Notes: a model not told the origin generated them from the sequence alone. DNA of 64,000 nucleotides from Mucilaginibacter paludis DSM 18603 (GCF_000166195.2 NZ_CM001403.1:2932432-2996431); one strand, 5' to 3'. Positions 19,273 through 27,334 are shown, numbered from the stretch's first letter. Numbers and translations are program-made.

Positions 19273-20346
19273 ATGAAAAAAATTTCACTATTTATAATAT
19301 TTAATTTTTGTTTTTCATATTGCTTTAGCCAGGATAATCCTTATGCTATTTTCGGATACAAACCAAAAGCAATATTTACCGATTCAAAAGAAGATGTCTA
19401 TCGGGTTAAAAATACAGATACGAATAGTGAAATAAAATTTCTCGAAATTGATTTTGAAAAACACGAAGTTAAACTTTTGAACGCCAAGGATTCCATATTT
19501 CAAAAACGCATTTTAACCGACGATAGACTTTTAAGATTTTTAAGTGTAGACCCCATAACGAAAAAATATCCGGAATTAACTCCCTACCAATTTGCAAGCA
19601 ATAGCCCTATTTCAGGCATTGACCGTGATGGATTGGAATATTATTATGTTGGTAATGGAACATTAATTGGAAGGGGTCTTGCTAATGACACAAGAGTAAT
19701 GTTAATCAGTAATAATGTGACCATAGCGCAAGCAAGGAATATGATGACCGCCGCACATAGTGGAAATAATAGTCTCGATCAATTGAATGCCAATAGCAAA
19801 TATGTAGGTATGAATAATGCTGAACTTAACACAAGGGCGTTTATGAGTACATTAAGGCAGAATGAAAATCATAATGAAGCACCTTTAGCTTATAATTCTT
19901 GGAATGGATTTAAAAAGGGGAAGCCTATGGTTTTTACAAATGATTCTTACAACGATGATCCAGAAGCTTATGCTCATCACCCAGGTGCAAATCCCGACAA
20001 CGGGAAAGTTTCAGCGGCAGGAGCTTATCAAATCATGAAAGCGTCATGGGGTAAAACGAGTAAAAGCTTTTCACCCGAAAACCAAGATAAATGGGTTTTA
20101 AATAAAATTTTTAATAAGGAAGAGCGAAATGCAGGCAAGGAAGTTATGTCGGGTGATGTTAGCGCTATGATACTAAAATTAAGAGGTGAATGGCGTTCTT
20201 TACCAGGGCCTCAAACGCAGTTCCATTCAAACACGGTTGAAAAGGTTGAGGAACTATTTAAAAAGAATGTTTCAAATGAACTTAATGGCAACAGTATAAT
20301 TGCTTTACCTGTAGGGACGACATTAAATGGAGTTGTGAAACCATAA
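19273..20346 (+). CDS. Exported toxin candidate: Rhs-core tail fused to a lambda-lysozyme-like (GH104-type) muramidase
   Basis: 357 residues from the ATG at 19273; an upstream in-frame GTG adds two residues. Signal peptide to about Q20. Residues 21-85 form a short domain of unknown fold. Residues 86-122 are the conserved end of an Rhs core: 'LLRFLSVDPITKKYPELTPY', then 'QFASNSPISGIDRDGLE', the point after which toxin domains begin in Rhs proteins. Residues 188-332 match phage lambda endolysin R motif by motif: AFxxxLxxxE (E198 in the place of the catalytic Glu), 'SAAGAYQI', 'FSPENQD', 'GDVSAMI', 'WRSLPG'. The Rhs beta-cage repeats are absent. Predicted to cleave peptidoglycan in the periplasm or outside the cell. 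An exported protein follows 5 bases later and may be its immunity factor. Motifs are seen; the antibacterial role is inferred. Confidence 0.75.
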   Translation: MKKISLFIIFNFCFSYCFSQDNPYAIFGYKPKAIFTDSKEDVYRVKNTDTNSEIKFLEIDFEKHEVKLLNAKDSIFQKRILTDDRLLRFLSVDPITKKYPELTPYQFASNSPISGIDRDGLEYYYVGNGTLIGRGLANDTRVMLISNNVTIAQARNMMTAAHSGNNSLDQLNANSKYVGMNNAELNTRAFMSTLRQNENHNEAPLAYNSWNGFKKGKPMVFTNDSYNDDPEAYAHHPGANPDNGKVSAAGAYQIMKASWGKTSKSFSPENQDKWVLNKIFNKEERNAGKEVMSGDVSAMILKLRGEWRSLPGPQTQFHSNTVEKVEELFKKNVSNELNGNSIIALPVGTTLNGVVKP

Positions 20347-20351
20347 AAGAT

Positions 20352-21047
20352 ATGAGGTTTATAATATTTATAATTCTACTAATTTGGACAACGGTTGTCA
20401 GAGCAGAATCGCATTCTTTCCCAGCTGATACAACTAAAAAGAAGGTCACCCTGTTAGATCCTAAAGATTACGTTCTATATGATACTACAAATGCTAATAA
20501 AGTTCGTTTTGATAGTACTCAAATAAAAAGAATAAAATTATCCAAAAATAATTTCAGCGAAGAAGCTTCAATTTATTACAAAGGCTATTGTTTTAAGGTC
20601 ATCAGTCATTTTATAAAAGATTCAGTAATATCAAGTGAGCCAAATTTATTTAATCCTATATGCGTAAGTCAAAAAGTTATTTTTTATCATAACCAAAAAC
20701 TTTTGAAAGTATTTGATTATCCAGTAAAAAGCATTGTTCAAAGGGTTTCAAATAATAAAAAAATGAAGATGTTGGAAGATGTTATTAATTATTTAGGAAT
20801 AATCCAATCAAAGAAAGGTGTGTTTGTGGTTATAAATGGTTATGGTGGCTGCAATTCATGTTCTTATTTTGATGGAATTTATAATACCAACGGCTCCGTT
20901 TTAGCTTATGAATACCGCTCCAGCTATAAGATTTTCGGAAAAGTTGGAGATATATTCGGGTTAATAAAAAAGCTTGGCATAAATATCAAAGAGTACAATC
21001 AATATTCCTATTCGATGATAAAAATTTACTTATATCCTAACCGATAA
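20352..21047 (+). CDS. Exported protein of unknown family, candidate immunity protein for the upstream muramidase
   Basis: 231 residues with a signal peptide ('FIIFIILLIWTTVVRA'), so it acts in the same compartment where a muramidase would be toxic. The rest is beta-rich and basic with a central 'NGYGGCNSCSYFDGIYNTNG' motif carrying two nearby cysteines. I recognise no family. It starts 5 bases after the stop of the Rhs-tail/lysozyme gene, so the two are almost certainly translated from one mRNA. This toxin-then-immunity order and the shared export signal are the basis of the immunity proposal, which is inference only. AT-rich like its two upstream neighbours. Confidence 0.6.
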   Translation: MRFIIFIILLIWTTVVRAESHSFPADTTKKKVTLLDPKDYVLYDTTNANKVRFDSTQIKRIKLSKNNFSEEASIYYKGYCFKVISHFIKDSVISSEPNLFNPICVSQKVIFYHNQKLLKVFDYPVKSIVQRVSNNKKMKMLEDVINYLGIIQSKKGVFVVINGYGGCNSCSYFDGIYNTNGSVLAYEYRSSYKIFGKVGDIFGLIKKLGINIKEYNQYSYSMIKIYLYPNR

Positions 21048-21184
21048 ATTTAAGCTTTAAAGTAACAGGTGTTTTGTTTGTTTACTAAATATGGAGACTA
21101 TTTGTACTTTAATCCAATAATGAATGCTAAAACCGAAAAAGGCCGGATTTAATTACCCAGCCTTTCACATATCATTCAATTACT

Positions 21185-21349
21185 TTATTCCTTTTTTTTG
21201 CCAGGCAAACCCACCCTTTGAAGAGTTTGTGTAGCCTCCTCTAATTTTTTGATAAAAAACGGGTCATTGGCGTGACTTTTAACGTTTTCGCTAACGATCC
21301 CCGGCCCAAAACCTTTTATAGTTTTTAATTTTTTCTCTACAGTAGGCAT
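21185..21349 (-). CDS. Small conserved-looking protein (54 residues) downstream of the DUF6934 gene
   Basis: The frame reads MPTVEKKLKTIKGFGPG... and ends in a basic tail (LPGKKKE). The start at 21349 is favoured because AAAGGAG lies 5 bases upstream, a rare good Shine-Dalgarno in this window; an in-frame ATG at 21364 overlaps that site. It begins 39 bases after the DUF6934 gene on the same strand, so the two likely form an operon. No family recognised; a two-gene unit of a 150-residue and a tiny basic protein could be a toxin-antitoxin-like pair, but nothing in the sequence proves it. Confidence 0.55.
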   Translation of the reverse strand: MPTVEKKLKTIKGFGPGIVSENVKSHANDPFFIKKLEEATQTLQRVGLPGKKKE

Positions 21350-21388
21350 ACTTACTCCTTTCATATCGTAATATTCAAATATAATTAA

Positions 21389-21838
21389 TTACTTCTGTCT
21401 TACCAAAAAAGCTTCGTAATTGATAGTGTTGGGCTTAAACAAATGCCAGTCATTATCTTTTAATCCATACACGTCAAAATCCTTACTAATTTCCTCCCAT
21501 AAACCAGCTATCCCCATTTGATATAGTCTGGTGCGTGCAGTTGTGCTGCCCTTTGCATAAATATAATGATTGCCATAGTGGTTGCAAAATTCAACGATAG
21601 TGTTCGCCACTGTAGCCAAAACTATGTCCCTGTCTTCGTTATTACTAACCACAACATCATCTGTTTCTCCTGAGTGCGGGTCTTGATCGCCAAACCCTAA
21701 ATTATAAATTGGCGGTTCGGAATTGGGGATTTTTGTAAACATGACAATTTTTTTAATTCGTCCTTTTGGCCCGTCACTATAAAACTCATAGTCTTGGAAG
21801 TCATTACTATTGATATATGGATAGCGTTCTAAATTCAT
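21389..21838 (-). CDS. DUF6934-type protein
   Basis: 149 residues, soluble. The pattern 'EFYSDGPKGRIKKIVMFTKI', 'YNLGFGDQDP', 'DIVLATVANTIVEF', 'YIYAKGSTTARTRLYQMGI' and the end 'NYEAFLVRQK' matches a small protein family abundant in accessory regions of Bacteroidota, usually followed by a short ORF, as here. Biochemical function unknown. It lies between the Rhs/lysozyme cassette and the mobilisation genes. The family name is from memory of the pattern. Confidence 0.65.
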   Translation of the reverse strand: MNLERYPYINSNDFQDYEFYSDGPKGRIKKIVMFTKIPNSEPPIYNLGFGDQDPHSGETDDVVVSNNEDRDIVLATVANTIVEFCNHYGNHYIYAKGSTTARTRLYQMGIAGLWEEISKDFDVYGLKDNDWHLFKPNTINYEAFLVRQK

Positions 21839-21954
21839 GGTATTATCAGGAATAATTAGTTTTCAAAAATAGTAATTTGTAATAGTCGTGTAGCTGATAA
21901 ACCACTTTGAACGTTTTTTACTTGATTTCAATTTGATTTTTCAGGGTTATCATT

Positions 21955-22632
21955 TCAGGGCTTACCCTTCATTTTCCTCAAACTGTCTGCCTCCCTTTCT
22001 AATTGCTTAATCTTCAATTCCGTTGCCTGAAATTCCAGGTAACGTGCGATGCTGTCCGTCCGGTATTGATTGATAGCGGATATATTCAGGCTATCCAGTT
22101 GGCTTTGTAATTTCTGCCTTTTAGTAGGATCTGCAATTAGGTAGTTCCAATACCACGCTGTACGATAGCGACTGTTTTGACTGTTCTTATACCAATTATG
22201 GAAGCCGAACCAACTAACAAGGCCAACGATAATAGCCAAAGCAGTTAGGTACATACTGCGTTTAGCCATAATTTTTAAAAAGCCCCTCCCGGCATCTTCC
22301 GGCAATACTAAAACTCTGTTCTTGGAAAACAACTCATGTAACACCTGTATAACGGCTGTCCTCGTAGCGGCCATTCCATCACTGGCAATCTTGGAAATTG
22401 GTAAAATACTTGGTGCAGGTACCGTTACCTCGATCTTTTGGTATTTTTGTTCAAAGCTGCTGATCAGTTTTTGCGTATGATTATCCTTTTCAGCAATAAG
22501 CGCATTCTTTTGATCGATCTGCTGCTGTTGCTCTTTTATAAAGTTTTTGATCTCCTTTAAATCAGTCGCATGCTCGTTCAACACGGATGTTAAGGTGATC
22601 TCATCAATTGGGGTTTCTTCATTTGGTTTCAT
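21955..22632 (-). CDS. Mobilisation-associated membrane protein with coiled coils
   Basis: 225 residues. An N-terminal coiled coil ('IKNFIKEQQQQIDQKNALIA') is followed by one transmembrane segment near residues 130-147 ('YLTALAIIVGLVSWFGFHNW') and a second charged helical region ending 'LKIKQLEREADSLRKMKGKP'. It starts 46 bases after the relaxase gene on the same strand, as is common in Bacteroidota mobilisation regions, where such a protein may anchor the relaxosome or dock it to a coupling protein. No enzymatic motif seen. Confidence 0.6.
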   Translation of the reverse strand: MKPNEETPIDEITLTSVLNEHATDLKEIKNFIKEQQQQIDQKNALIAEKDNHTQKLISSFEQKYQKIEVTVPAPSILPISKIASDGMAATRTAVIQVLHELFSKNRVLVLPEDAGRGFLKIMAKRSMYLTALAIIVGLVSWFGFHNWYKNSQNSRYRTAWYWNYLIADPTKRQKLQSQLDSLNISAINQYRTDSIARYLEFQATELKIKQLEREADSLRKMKGKP

Positions 22633-22678
22633 GATGTTATTTTAAAATTTAATAATTCTGTTCATTTTAATCGCATAG

Positions 22679-23566
22679 TCATCTGCCTATACTTGGCGTA
22701 TGCTGCCGTGTTTGCTGTATTTCCTTTTCCTGCTGTTGCTGTTTCTTCAATTCCTCCTGCTGTTGCCGTAATACTTGCGCCTGCCTGTTTTGTTCTTGTT
22801 GCTGTAAAAGCTGTTCCTGTTTTAGCTTCTTCTCAATATCCATCAGGGCATACCCAACTTGACTGCCTTTGAAGCGTACATGCTGCGCATCGGTAAAAGC
22901 GATACCCCGGCCTAACTCCACTTCATAGCCGCGCTGCTCCATATACTTTTTAACCTGCTGCACATCATTACTTTGTTTGATTGCTGTTTGCAGGTGCTTT
23001 TTTAAAGCCTCTTTGCGGTTGTCTAAACGCTGGCTTTGTCCAACCCTTTGCTCCGGCTTCAAAAACTTATTCGGACTTAGCACCTGTGCTAATTTGTATT
23101 CCAGTTCCATCTTCCGGGCGAACTCGGCCACATGCTTATAGCTGTTGCTGTCACTGGCCGTTTTGCCGTCAAACCCAATGCGGTTGGCGACAATGTGCAA
23201 ATGTTCATGATCGGTATCTTTGTGCGCTACTACTACATACTGGTGGTCTTTAAAATCAAATTTTTCGGCCAGCTTTTCTATCATCTCGATCTTATCCTGC
23301 AAGCCTAACTTCCCGGCATCGCCGTGGGCGAAGCTTAACGAAAAGTGAAACACAGGCTTTGATTGATCAGGGTTTAGCTTGGCTACTTCGATCATTTCCC
23401 GCACCAGTTCTAAACGAGTGCCGAAACATTGGTTATAAGCAATCACCTCCACCTGTTTCTTTTCAAGCTCCTGCATTTGCAGCTCTTTGCTTTCCTGCCG
23501 CCTGCCCTCAAAGAGATAATGTAGTACGCCTCGGAAACTTTTGCCTATGCCAACTTTCCCGATCAT
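22679..23566 (-). CDS. mobB: Relaxase/mobilisation nuclease (MobB, MOBP-like)
   Basis: 295 residues. The N-terminal 'MIGKVGIGKSFRGVLHYLFE' provides the region of the catalytic Tyr, and 'HQYVVVAHKDTDHEHLHIVA' carries the metal-binding histidines (H120, H122, H124) of the Relaxase fold. The middle is helical, and the last 60 residues are a Gln-rich coiled coil. It nicks oriT and pilots single-stranded DNA during conjugal mobilisation by a helper element. Its ATG overlaps the stop of mobC by 4 bases, so translation is coupled. No type IV secretion or coupling-protein genes are in the window, so the element would be mobilisable, not self-transmissible. Confidence 0.9.
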   Translation of the reverse strand: MIGKVGIGKSFRGVLHYLFEGRRQESKELQMQELEKKQVEVIAYNQCFGTRLELVREMIEVAKLNPDQSKPVFHFSLSFAHGDAGKLGLQDKIEMIEKLAEKFDFKDHQYVVVAHKDTDHEHLHIVANRIGFDGKTASDSNSYKHVAEFARKMELEYKLAQVLSPNKFLKPEQRVGQSQRLDNRKEALKKHLQTAIKQSNDVQQVKKYMEQRGYEVELGRGIAFTDAQHVRFKGSQVGYALMDIEKKLKQEQLLQQQEQNRQAQVLRQQQEELKKQQQQEKEIQQTRQHTPSIGR

Positions 23567-23976
23567 GATACATAGGTATTAATATTTTTCACCAAGCCCC
23601 GCAGGCTGCGCACATCCTGGTCGAGCAAAGCTCTTTCCATCGCATTCAGGTCATCGCCCCGGTTCCGTCTCCTTGCAATTTGGTTGAGGTTGGCGGCGAT
23701 ATGATTTAGCATACCGCGCAATTCCAAAACAGGTTTTGGTAGTGTTTTGACCCTAACTTCTATTCGCGTATTCAACCCCAGGTTTCGCAAGAAAACTGAC
23801 GGGTTCATGCCTACTCGTTTAGCGTTGGCTTCAATGATCTTTTTCTCGATGAGCGTACACATTACGCTCACGCTGCTGCGCCGTTTATGTGGTACGTTCG
23901 GGCGGCCGCCCCGGTTCACCCGGCCCAACGGGGCCGGGTCTTTTGTACTTATTTTCTTTTTAACTTCACTTTCCAT
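23563..23976 (-). CDS. mobC: MobC-like relaxosome accessory protein
   Basis: 137 residues, very basic. The N-terminal tail ('GRVNRGGRPNVPHKRRSSVS') precedes a ribbon-helix-helix-like core ('RVGMNPSVFLRNLGL') and the typical MobC end 'LNHIAANLNQIARRRNRGDD'. It binds near oriT and helps the relaxase reach the nick site. It overlaps mobB by 4 bases. The hairpin array begins about 55 bases upstream of its start, where an oriT would be expected. Confidence 0.85.
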   Translation of the reverse strand: MESEVKKKISTKDPAPLGRVNRGGRPNVPHKRRSSVSVMCTLIEKKIIEANAKRVGMNPSVFLRNLGLNTRIEVRVKTLPKPVLELRGMLNHIAANLNQIARRRNRGDDLNAMERALLDQDVRSLRGLVKNINTYVS

Positions 23977-24031
23977 AAGCTTTAATTCGTTAAAAAATGC
24001 TCAAAAAAATCCCCCCGAATGCGATAGCATG

Positions 24032-24445
24032 AGCGGGGGCCAGCAAGTTTCGGCATGGCCGAAACATAGCTGGCTCCGCTTACAGGCCAAAGGCCTGTTC
24101 CGCTATCTGTATATATGGCGATAGCCATATATACAGAGGCTGTTTGTGCAGCACCTTGGTGCTGCCCCGCCAAAAGCGGCTTGCCGCTTTCGCGGTCCCC
24201 CGATAATCGATATAGCGATTATCGGGCTGTTTAACGGTGGCACCAAAGGTGCCGCCTGTTCTTTCCGGCGGCCTGCCGCCGTGCTGTTCAACACCCGTGA
24301 GCGGGTGTTCGGTGTTTCAGCGTACCGCTTGCGGTATGGCTGATCTGCCCGATTTTTTTGCCGATGGCACCATCGGTACCTTACAGTTACGCCGCCCTTT
24401 TAGGGCGGGTATATCGGTCTGTATTCAAAAAGCCGTTGGCTTTTT
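24032..24445. repeat. Array of about 13 consecutive, unrelated short hairpins (candidate oriT or structured-nucleic-acid region)
   Basis: Near-perfect inverted repeats with 2-6-base loops follow one another: a compound stem at 24032-24080 (inner GTTTCGGC/GCCGAAAC), then 24082-24098 (ACAGGCC), 24107-24136 (CTGTATATATGGC, 13 bp), 24148-24165 (GCAGCACC), 24173-24190 (AAAGCGGC), 24199-24226 (CCCGATAATCG), 24236-24256 (GGTGGCACC, one mismatch), 24266-24281 (CGGCGGC), 24290-24309 (AACACCCG), 24323-24336 (TACCGC), 24361-24376 (CCGATGG), 24392-24408 (CCGCCCT), 24427-24445 (AAAAAGCC). About two thirds of the bases lie in stems or their small loops. Each stem has its own sequence, so this is not a copied repeat. 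It lies between mobC and the excisionase-like gene. GC-rich compared with its surroundings; short open frames here are by-products of the symmetry. Confidence 0.85.
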
Positions 24446-24530
24446 GACAGGCTTAATGTCGTCTGTAAGGGCATTAATTCAATGGCATCGCTATAGTTGA
24501 ACCAAGCATCTTTGGTGCGTTCCATAGTCT

Positions 24531-24881
24531 TTAAAATGATTTAGCTTTTTTACTGCTGGTTGCCAGATGTTTTACTGCTTCTTCCCTGATCTCGTCCGCC
24601 GTTTTCTTACGGCCTGATTTGATCCATTCGGTGAGTTCCGAACGATAGAAATAAAGGCGCTTTCCACGCTTATTAACAGGAAGTTCTTTACGGCATACTT
24701 TGCTGTAAACAGTCGGAACAGCGAGGTCTAAAAATATTGCAGCCTTGCTAACGGGCATAATTTCATCCTGCTCCGGCAACTGTTCATGCCGTTGAATTAA
24801 AAGCCGTTCTATGATGTCCAGCTTTTCTTGAATTTTGGTTACCGCATCGGGTAACTGGTCAAAGGTGAGTGTATCTTTCAT
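24531..24881 (-). CDS. Excisionase-like MerR-type HTH protein
   Basis: 116 residues. An N-terminal helix ('VTKIQEKLDIIERLLIQRHE') precedes a winged helix-turn-helix of the HTH_17/excisionase type ('MPVSKAAIFLDLAVPTVYSK', 'NKRGKRLYFYRSELTEWIKS') and a basic tail. Such proteins occur next to mobilisation genes in Bacteroidota mobile elements, where they direct excision or regulate transfer. Encoded on the same strand as mobC-mobB, upstream of the hairpin array. No integrase gene was found in the window to act with it. Confidence 0.8.
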   Translation of the reverse strand: MKDTLTFDQLPDAVTKIQEKLDIIERLLIQRHEQLPEQDEIMPVSKAAIFLDLAVPTVYSKVCRKELPVNKRGKRLYFYRSELTEWIKSGRKKTADEIREEAVKHLATSSKKAKSF

Positions 24882-24961
24882 TGCGCATTAATTTTGTTTA
24901 ATGCTGCAATGGTATGGGCTTGTTTTGCAGGGTTACAAGAGGGTAAGCAGTAACCCTGCGC

Positions 24962-26083
24962 TTACCCCCTCATTTTCTTGCTATTTTTTGCGGAAGGAGC
25001 GGGCAGAATAAAAAATTTGTCTTCCTTTTGTTCAATTTTTAGGATGGGAGACTTGCAGGGGCGGCCTTTGGTTGACATCAATCCATTGAGATAGTCCTCG
25101 GGTAGTTCGCGGGGCTGGGACTGCGGGGATAGATATAGGAATTTTGGGGCTATCCATCTTTCGAGGTCGCTCATACGGCAGCCTACAATCAGGTTGGCTT
25201 CTTTGAGTTGTTTAAAAGCATCGGCCAATTGGGTGGCGGAACCACGGAATAACAAAGGATGGGCAGGGGCCTCGTCATTTAATAATAATTTTTCCAGCGA
25301 AGAATGTTCTTCAGGAACAAAATAGGTTTTCAATAAGTCAAATAGTTGCCCGGCTGCTCCCTCCTTAAAGGTCGGATAGTATCCCACTAATTTAGCAGTA
25401 GCCAACTGTTCTTCACTTAGTTCAGGCTCGATGGGTGCTGCCTGAACCGCCACTGTTTCCGGTACGCCGGGTGCTTCGGATTTAGGAGTTATTATAGTCT
25501 CGTTAGTAGTTTCAGCCGTTGCCGCTTTTTGTTTCTCTCTTTCGGCATCCAGCCATTCTTTAAATTCGGCTTCAGATCGCTTTGGCTTAATGGCTGTTTC
25601 AGTAGAATATATCAGTTCCCTTAAAAACTTTTCCCGCAGCTTGACCGATTCGCCAAGGTCTTCTGCAAATTTGCTACTTACTTCGATTTCTGCGTTGGTG
25701 GATTGCAGGCCGTTAACAATAAATAAATATTCCAGGTTGACGGAAAAAATAAAGTGGCGTTCATAGACCTGTGTCATTTCCGAATGGTGGTCGTGGTAAT
25801 TTCTCCAAAATTCCTTAAAACGTTCCCGGACTTTGGCGAGTTCTTCCAATTGTAACTTGATTCGCTCTTTATCTAACGCCATCAGATCGATAAAGGCCAT
25901 ATCTTTCAATACCCGTAATTCGCTCCGGTAAGAAAAACTGTCATAGTATTGGGTCTGATGGCTTAGGTCGTAGACCTTAACATGCTTTTTTTCATTCGTT
26001 CCCCATTCCATGTGAATATCATCCTCGATGATGCGCAGATCAAATGTTTGGATACGGGTCAGAAATTCTTTAAAGTGTTGCAT
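24962..26083 (-). CDS. Mobile-element protein, possibly RteC-like
   Basis: 373 residues from the ATG at 26083; an upstream TTG would add eight residues and was rejected. The N-terminal 200 residues are helical and charged ('YYDSFSYRSELRVLKDMAFI', 'RERFKEFWRNYHDHHSEMTQ'). A proline- and alanine-rich linker follows, and the C-terminal part ('LLFRGSATQLADAFKQLKEA') resembles a small winged-helix or RteC-type C-terminus. RteC homologues regulate excision and transfer of Bacteroides elements. It lies between the tRNA gene and the excisionase-like gene. RteC-like identity is tentative. Confidence 0.5.
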   Translation of the reverse strand: MQHFKEFLTRIQTFDLRIIEDDIHMEWGTNEKKHVKVYDLSHQTQYYDSFSYRSELRVLKDMAFIDLMALDKERIKLQLEELAKVRERFKEFWRNYHDHHSEMTQVYERHFIFSVNLEYLFIVNGLQSTNAEIEVSSKFAEDLGESVKLREKFLRELIYSTETAIKPKRSEAEFKEWLDAEREKQKAATAETTNETIITPKSEAPGVPETVAVQAAPIEPELSEEQLATAKLVGYYPTFKEGAAGQLFDLLKTYFVPEEHSSLEKLLLNDEAPAHPLLFRGSATQLADAFKQLKEANLIVGCRMSDLERWIAPKFLYLSPQSQPRELPEDYLNGLMSTKGRPCKSPILKIEQKEDKFFILPAPSAKNSKKMRG

Positions 26084-26210
26084 AATAGGTAGTATGTAGT
26101 TGAGCAAAGTTACTTAATATCCCTATTTGTCAAACCAATTCAGACCTGGCAATCCTATGTTGTTTGTGTGTTTTTTGCGAAATTGTGTGAGAAATGTGTG
26201 AGAATAAAAA

Positions 26211-26234
26211 AACCCAACTCGCCAGAGTTGGGTT
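26211..26234 (-). terminator. Rho-independent terminator after tRNA-Asn
   Basis: Stem AACCCAACTC/GAGTTGGGTT with a 4-base loop; on the minus strand it is followed by a run of T. It lies 18 bases beyond the tRNA 3' end. Just left of it two direct copies of TGTGTGAGAA (26184-26193, 26195-26204) occur. Confidence 0.85.
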
Positions 26235-26252
26235 AAATCATTGATTTTCAGG

Positions 26253-26326
26253 CTCCTGAGGCTGGGCTCGAACCAGCGACCCTCTGATTAACAGTCAGAT
26301 GCTCTAACCGGCTGAGCTACTCAGGA
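26253..26326 (-). tRNA. tRNA-Asn (anticodon GTT)
   Basis: A 74-base cloverleaf on the minus strand. Acceptor stem TCCTGAG/CTCAGGA, D-arm with AGCTCAGCCGGTTAGAGC, anticodon loop CTGTTAA giving anticodon GTT, T-arm GGTTCGAGCC, discriminator G. The CCA end is not encoded. Its 3' side faces the mobilisation module, as expected if an element used the tRNA as attachment site, although I found no second copy of the tRNA end. Confidence 0.95.
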
Positions 26327-26413
26327 CTATTTTCCCGTTTGAGAGAGTGCAAAAGTATGATTATCCATCTAATTTCACAATATTTGTAGAAAAAAAATTT
26401 AAAATATTTTTAC

Positions 26414-27334
26414 ATGAGTTTAGTTGTTATTGGTACTGTGGCATTTGACGCTATTGAAACGCCTTTTGGTAAGACAGATAAAATTGTTGGCGGGGCCGCT
26501 ACTTACGCCGGCCTGGCTGCTTCTTATTTCTATGATCAAGTTAAAATTGTAGCCGTTGTAGGCGACGATTTTCCGGAGCAAGAAATAGAAGATTTTCATA
26601 ATCACCACATTAGCACCGAAGGTATACAAATTAAAACTGGCGAAAAATCGTTTTTCTGGGCGGGCAAGTACCATAACGACATGAATAGCCGTGATACCCT
26701 GGTGACCGAGCTCAATGTACTGGCAGATTTTGATCCTATTATTCCGGAAAGCTACCAGGATTGCGAATATTTAATGCTGGGTAACCTCACCCCTCAAATT
26801 CAGCAAACGGTTATTAAGCGTTTACACAAACGCCCTAAGCTGATTGTGATGGACACCATGAATTTCTGGATGGATATAGCAATGGACGATTTACTGGAAA
26901 CCATTAAGCTGGTAGATGTATTAACCATTAACGATGCCGAAGCGCGCCAACTGTCCGGCGAATATTCGCTGGTAAAGGCCGCACGGAAAATATTGGCTAT
27001 GGGTCCCAAATACCTGATCATTAAAAAAGGCGAGCATGGTGCCTTGCTTTTTAACGAAGACCGGATCTTTGCCGCACCTGCCCTCCCTTTAGCTGATGTT
27101 TTTGACCCTACGGGCGCCGGAGATACTTTTGCAGGTGGCTTTATAGGCTACCTGGCTAAGGTTGGCACCGTAAACTTTAACAACATGAAGAACGCTATTA
27201 TTTACGGATCGGCCCTGGCATCTTTCTGTGTGGAGAAATTTGGCACCGAACGCTTAAAACACTTAACTGAGAATGATATTAAAGCCCGTATACAGGAATT
27301 TGTAAGCCTGTCGTCATTTAATATCATTTCTTAA
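26414..27334 (+). CDS. PfkB-family sugar kinase
   Basis: 306 residues, normal length. The N-terminal '[18 protein letters not shown]' and '[15 protein letters not shown]' form the substrate-binding half. The C-terminal '[17 protein letters not shown]' is the PfkB signature with the catalytic Asp and anion hole. '[14 protein letters not shown]' is the usual ribokinase-type motif before it. It phosphorylates a sugar or nucleoside in the cytoplasm with ATP; the substrate cannot be told from the sequence. The next gene, an aldo/keto reductase, begins 68 bases later and may be co-transcribed. Confidence 0.88.
   Translation: MSLVVIGTVAFDAIETPFGKTDKIVGGAATYAGLAASYFYDQVKIVAVVGDDFPEQEIEDFHNHHISTEGIQIKTGEKSFFWAGKYHNDMNSRDTLVTELNVLADFDPIIPESYQDCEYLMLGNLTPQIQQTVIKRLHKRPKLIVMDTMNFWMDIAMDDLLETIKLVDVLTINDAEARQLSGEYSLVKAARKILAMGPKYLIIKKGEHGALLFNEDRIFAAPALPLADVFDPTGAGDTFAGGFIGYLAKVGTVNFNNMKNAIIYGSALASFCVEKFGTERLKHLTENDIKARIQEFVSLSSFNIIS

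Noticed and set aside
21925..21945. Short similarity (TTGATTTTTCAGG) to the sequence at the tRNA-Asn 3' side, as a possible att site
   Set aside because: Only about 10 bases agree, in AT-rich DNA, and the tRNA sequence itself is not duplicated.
22981..23568. Plus-strand open frames opposite mobB
   Set aside because: Shadows of the intact relaxase gene, with no start context or family resemblance.
23977..24530. Several overlapping open frames of 60-125 codons on both strands in the hairpin tract
   Set aside because: They arise because the tract is GC-rich and self-complementary; none has a start context or a protein-like composition, and they contradict each other by strand and frame.
26211..26234. 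Stem beside tRNA-Asn as part of an integration site
   Set aside because: A 10-bp stem followed by a T run on the tRNA strand is adequately explained as the tRNA terminator.
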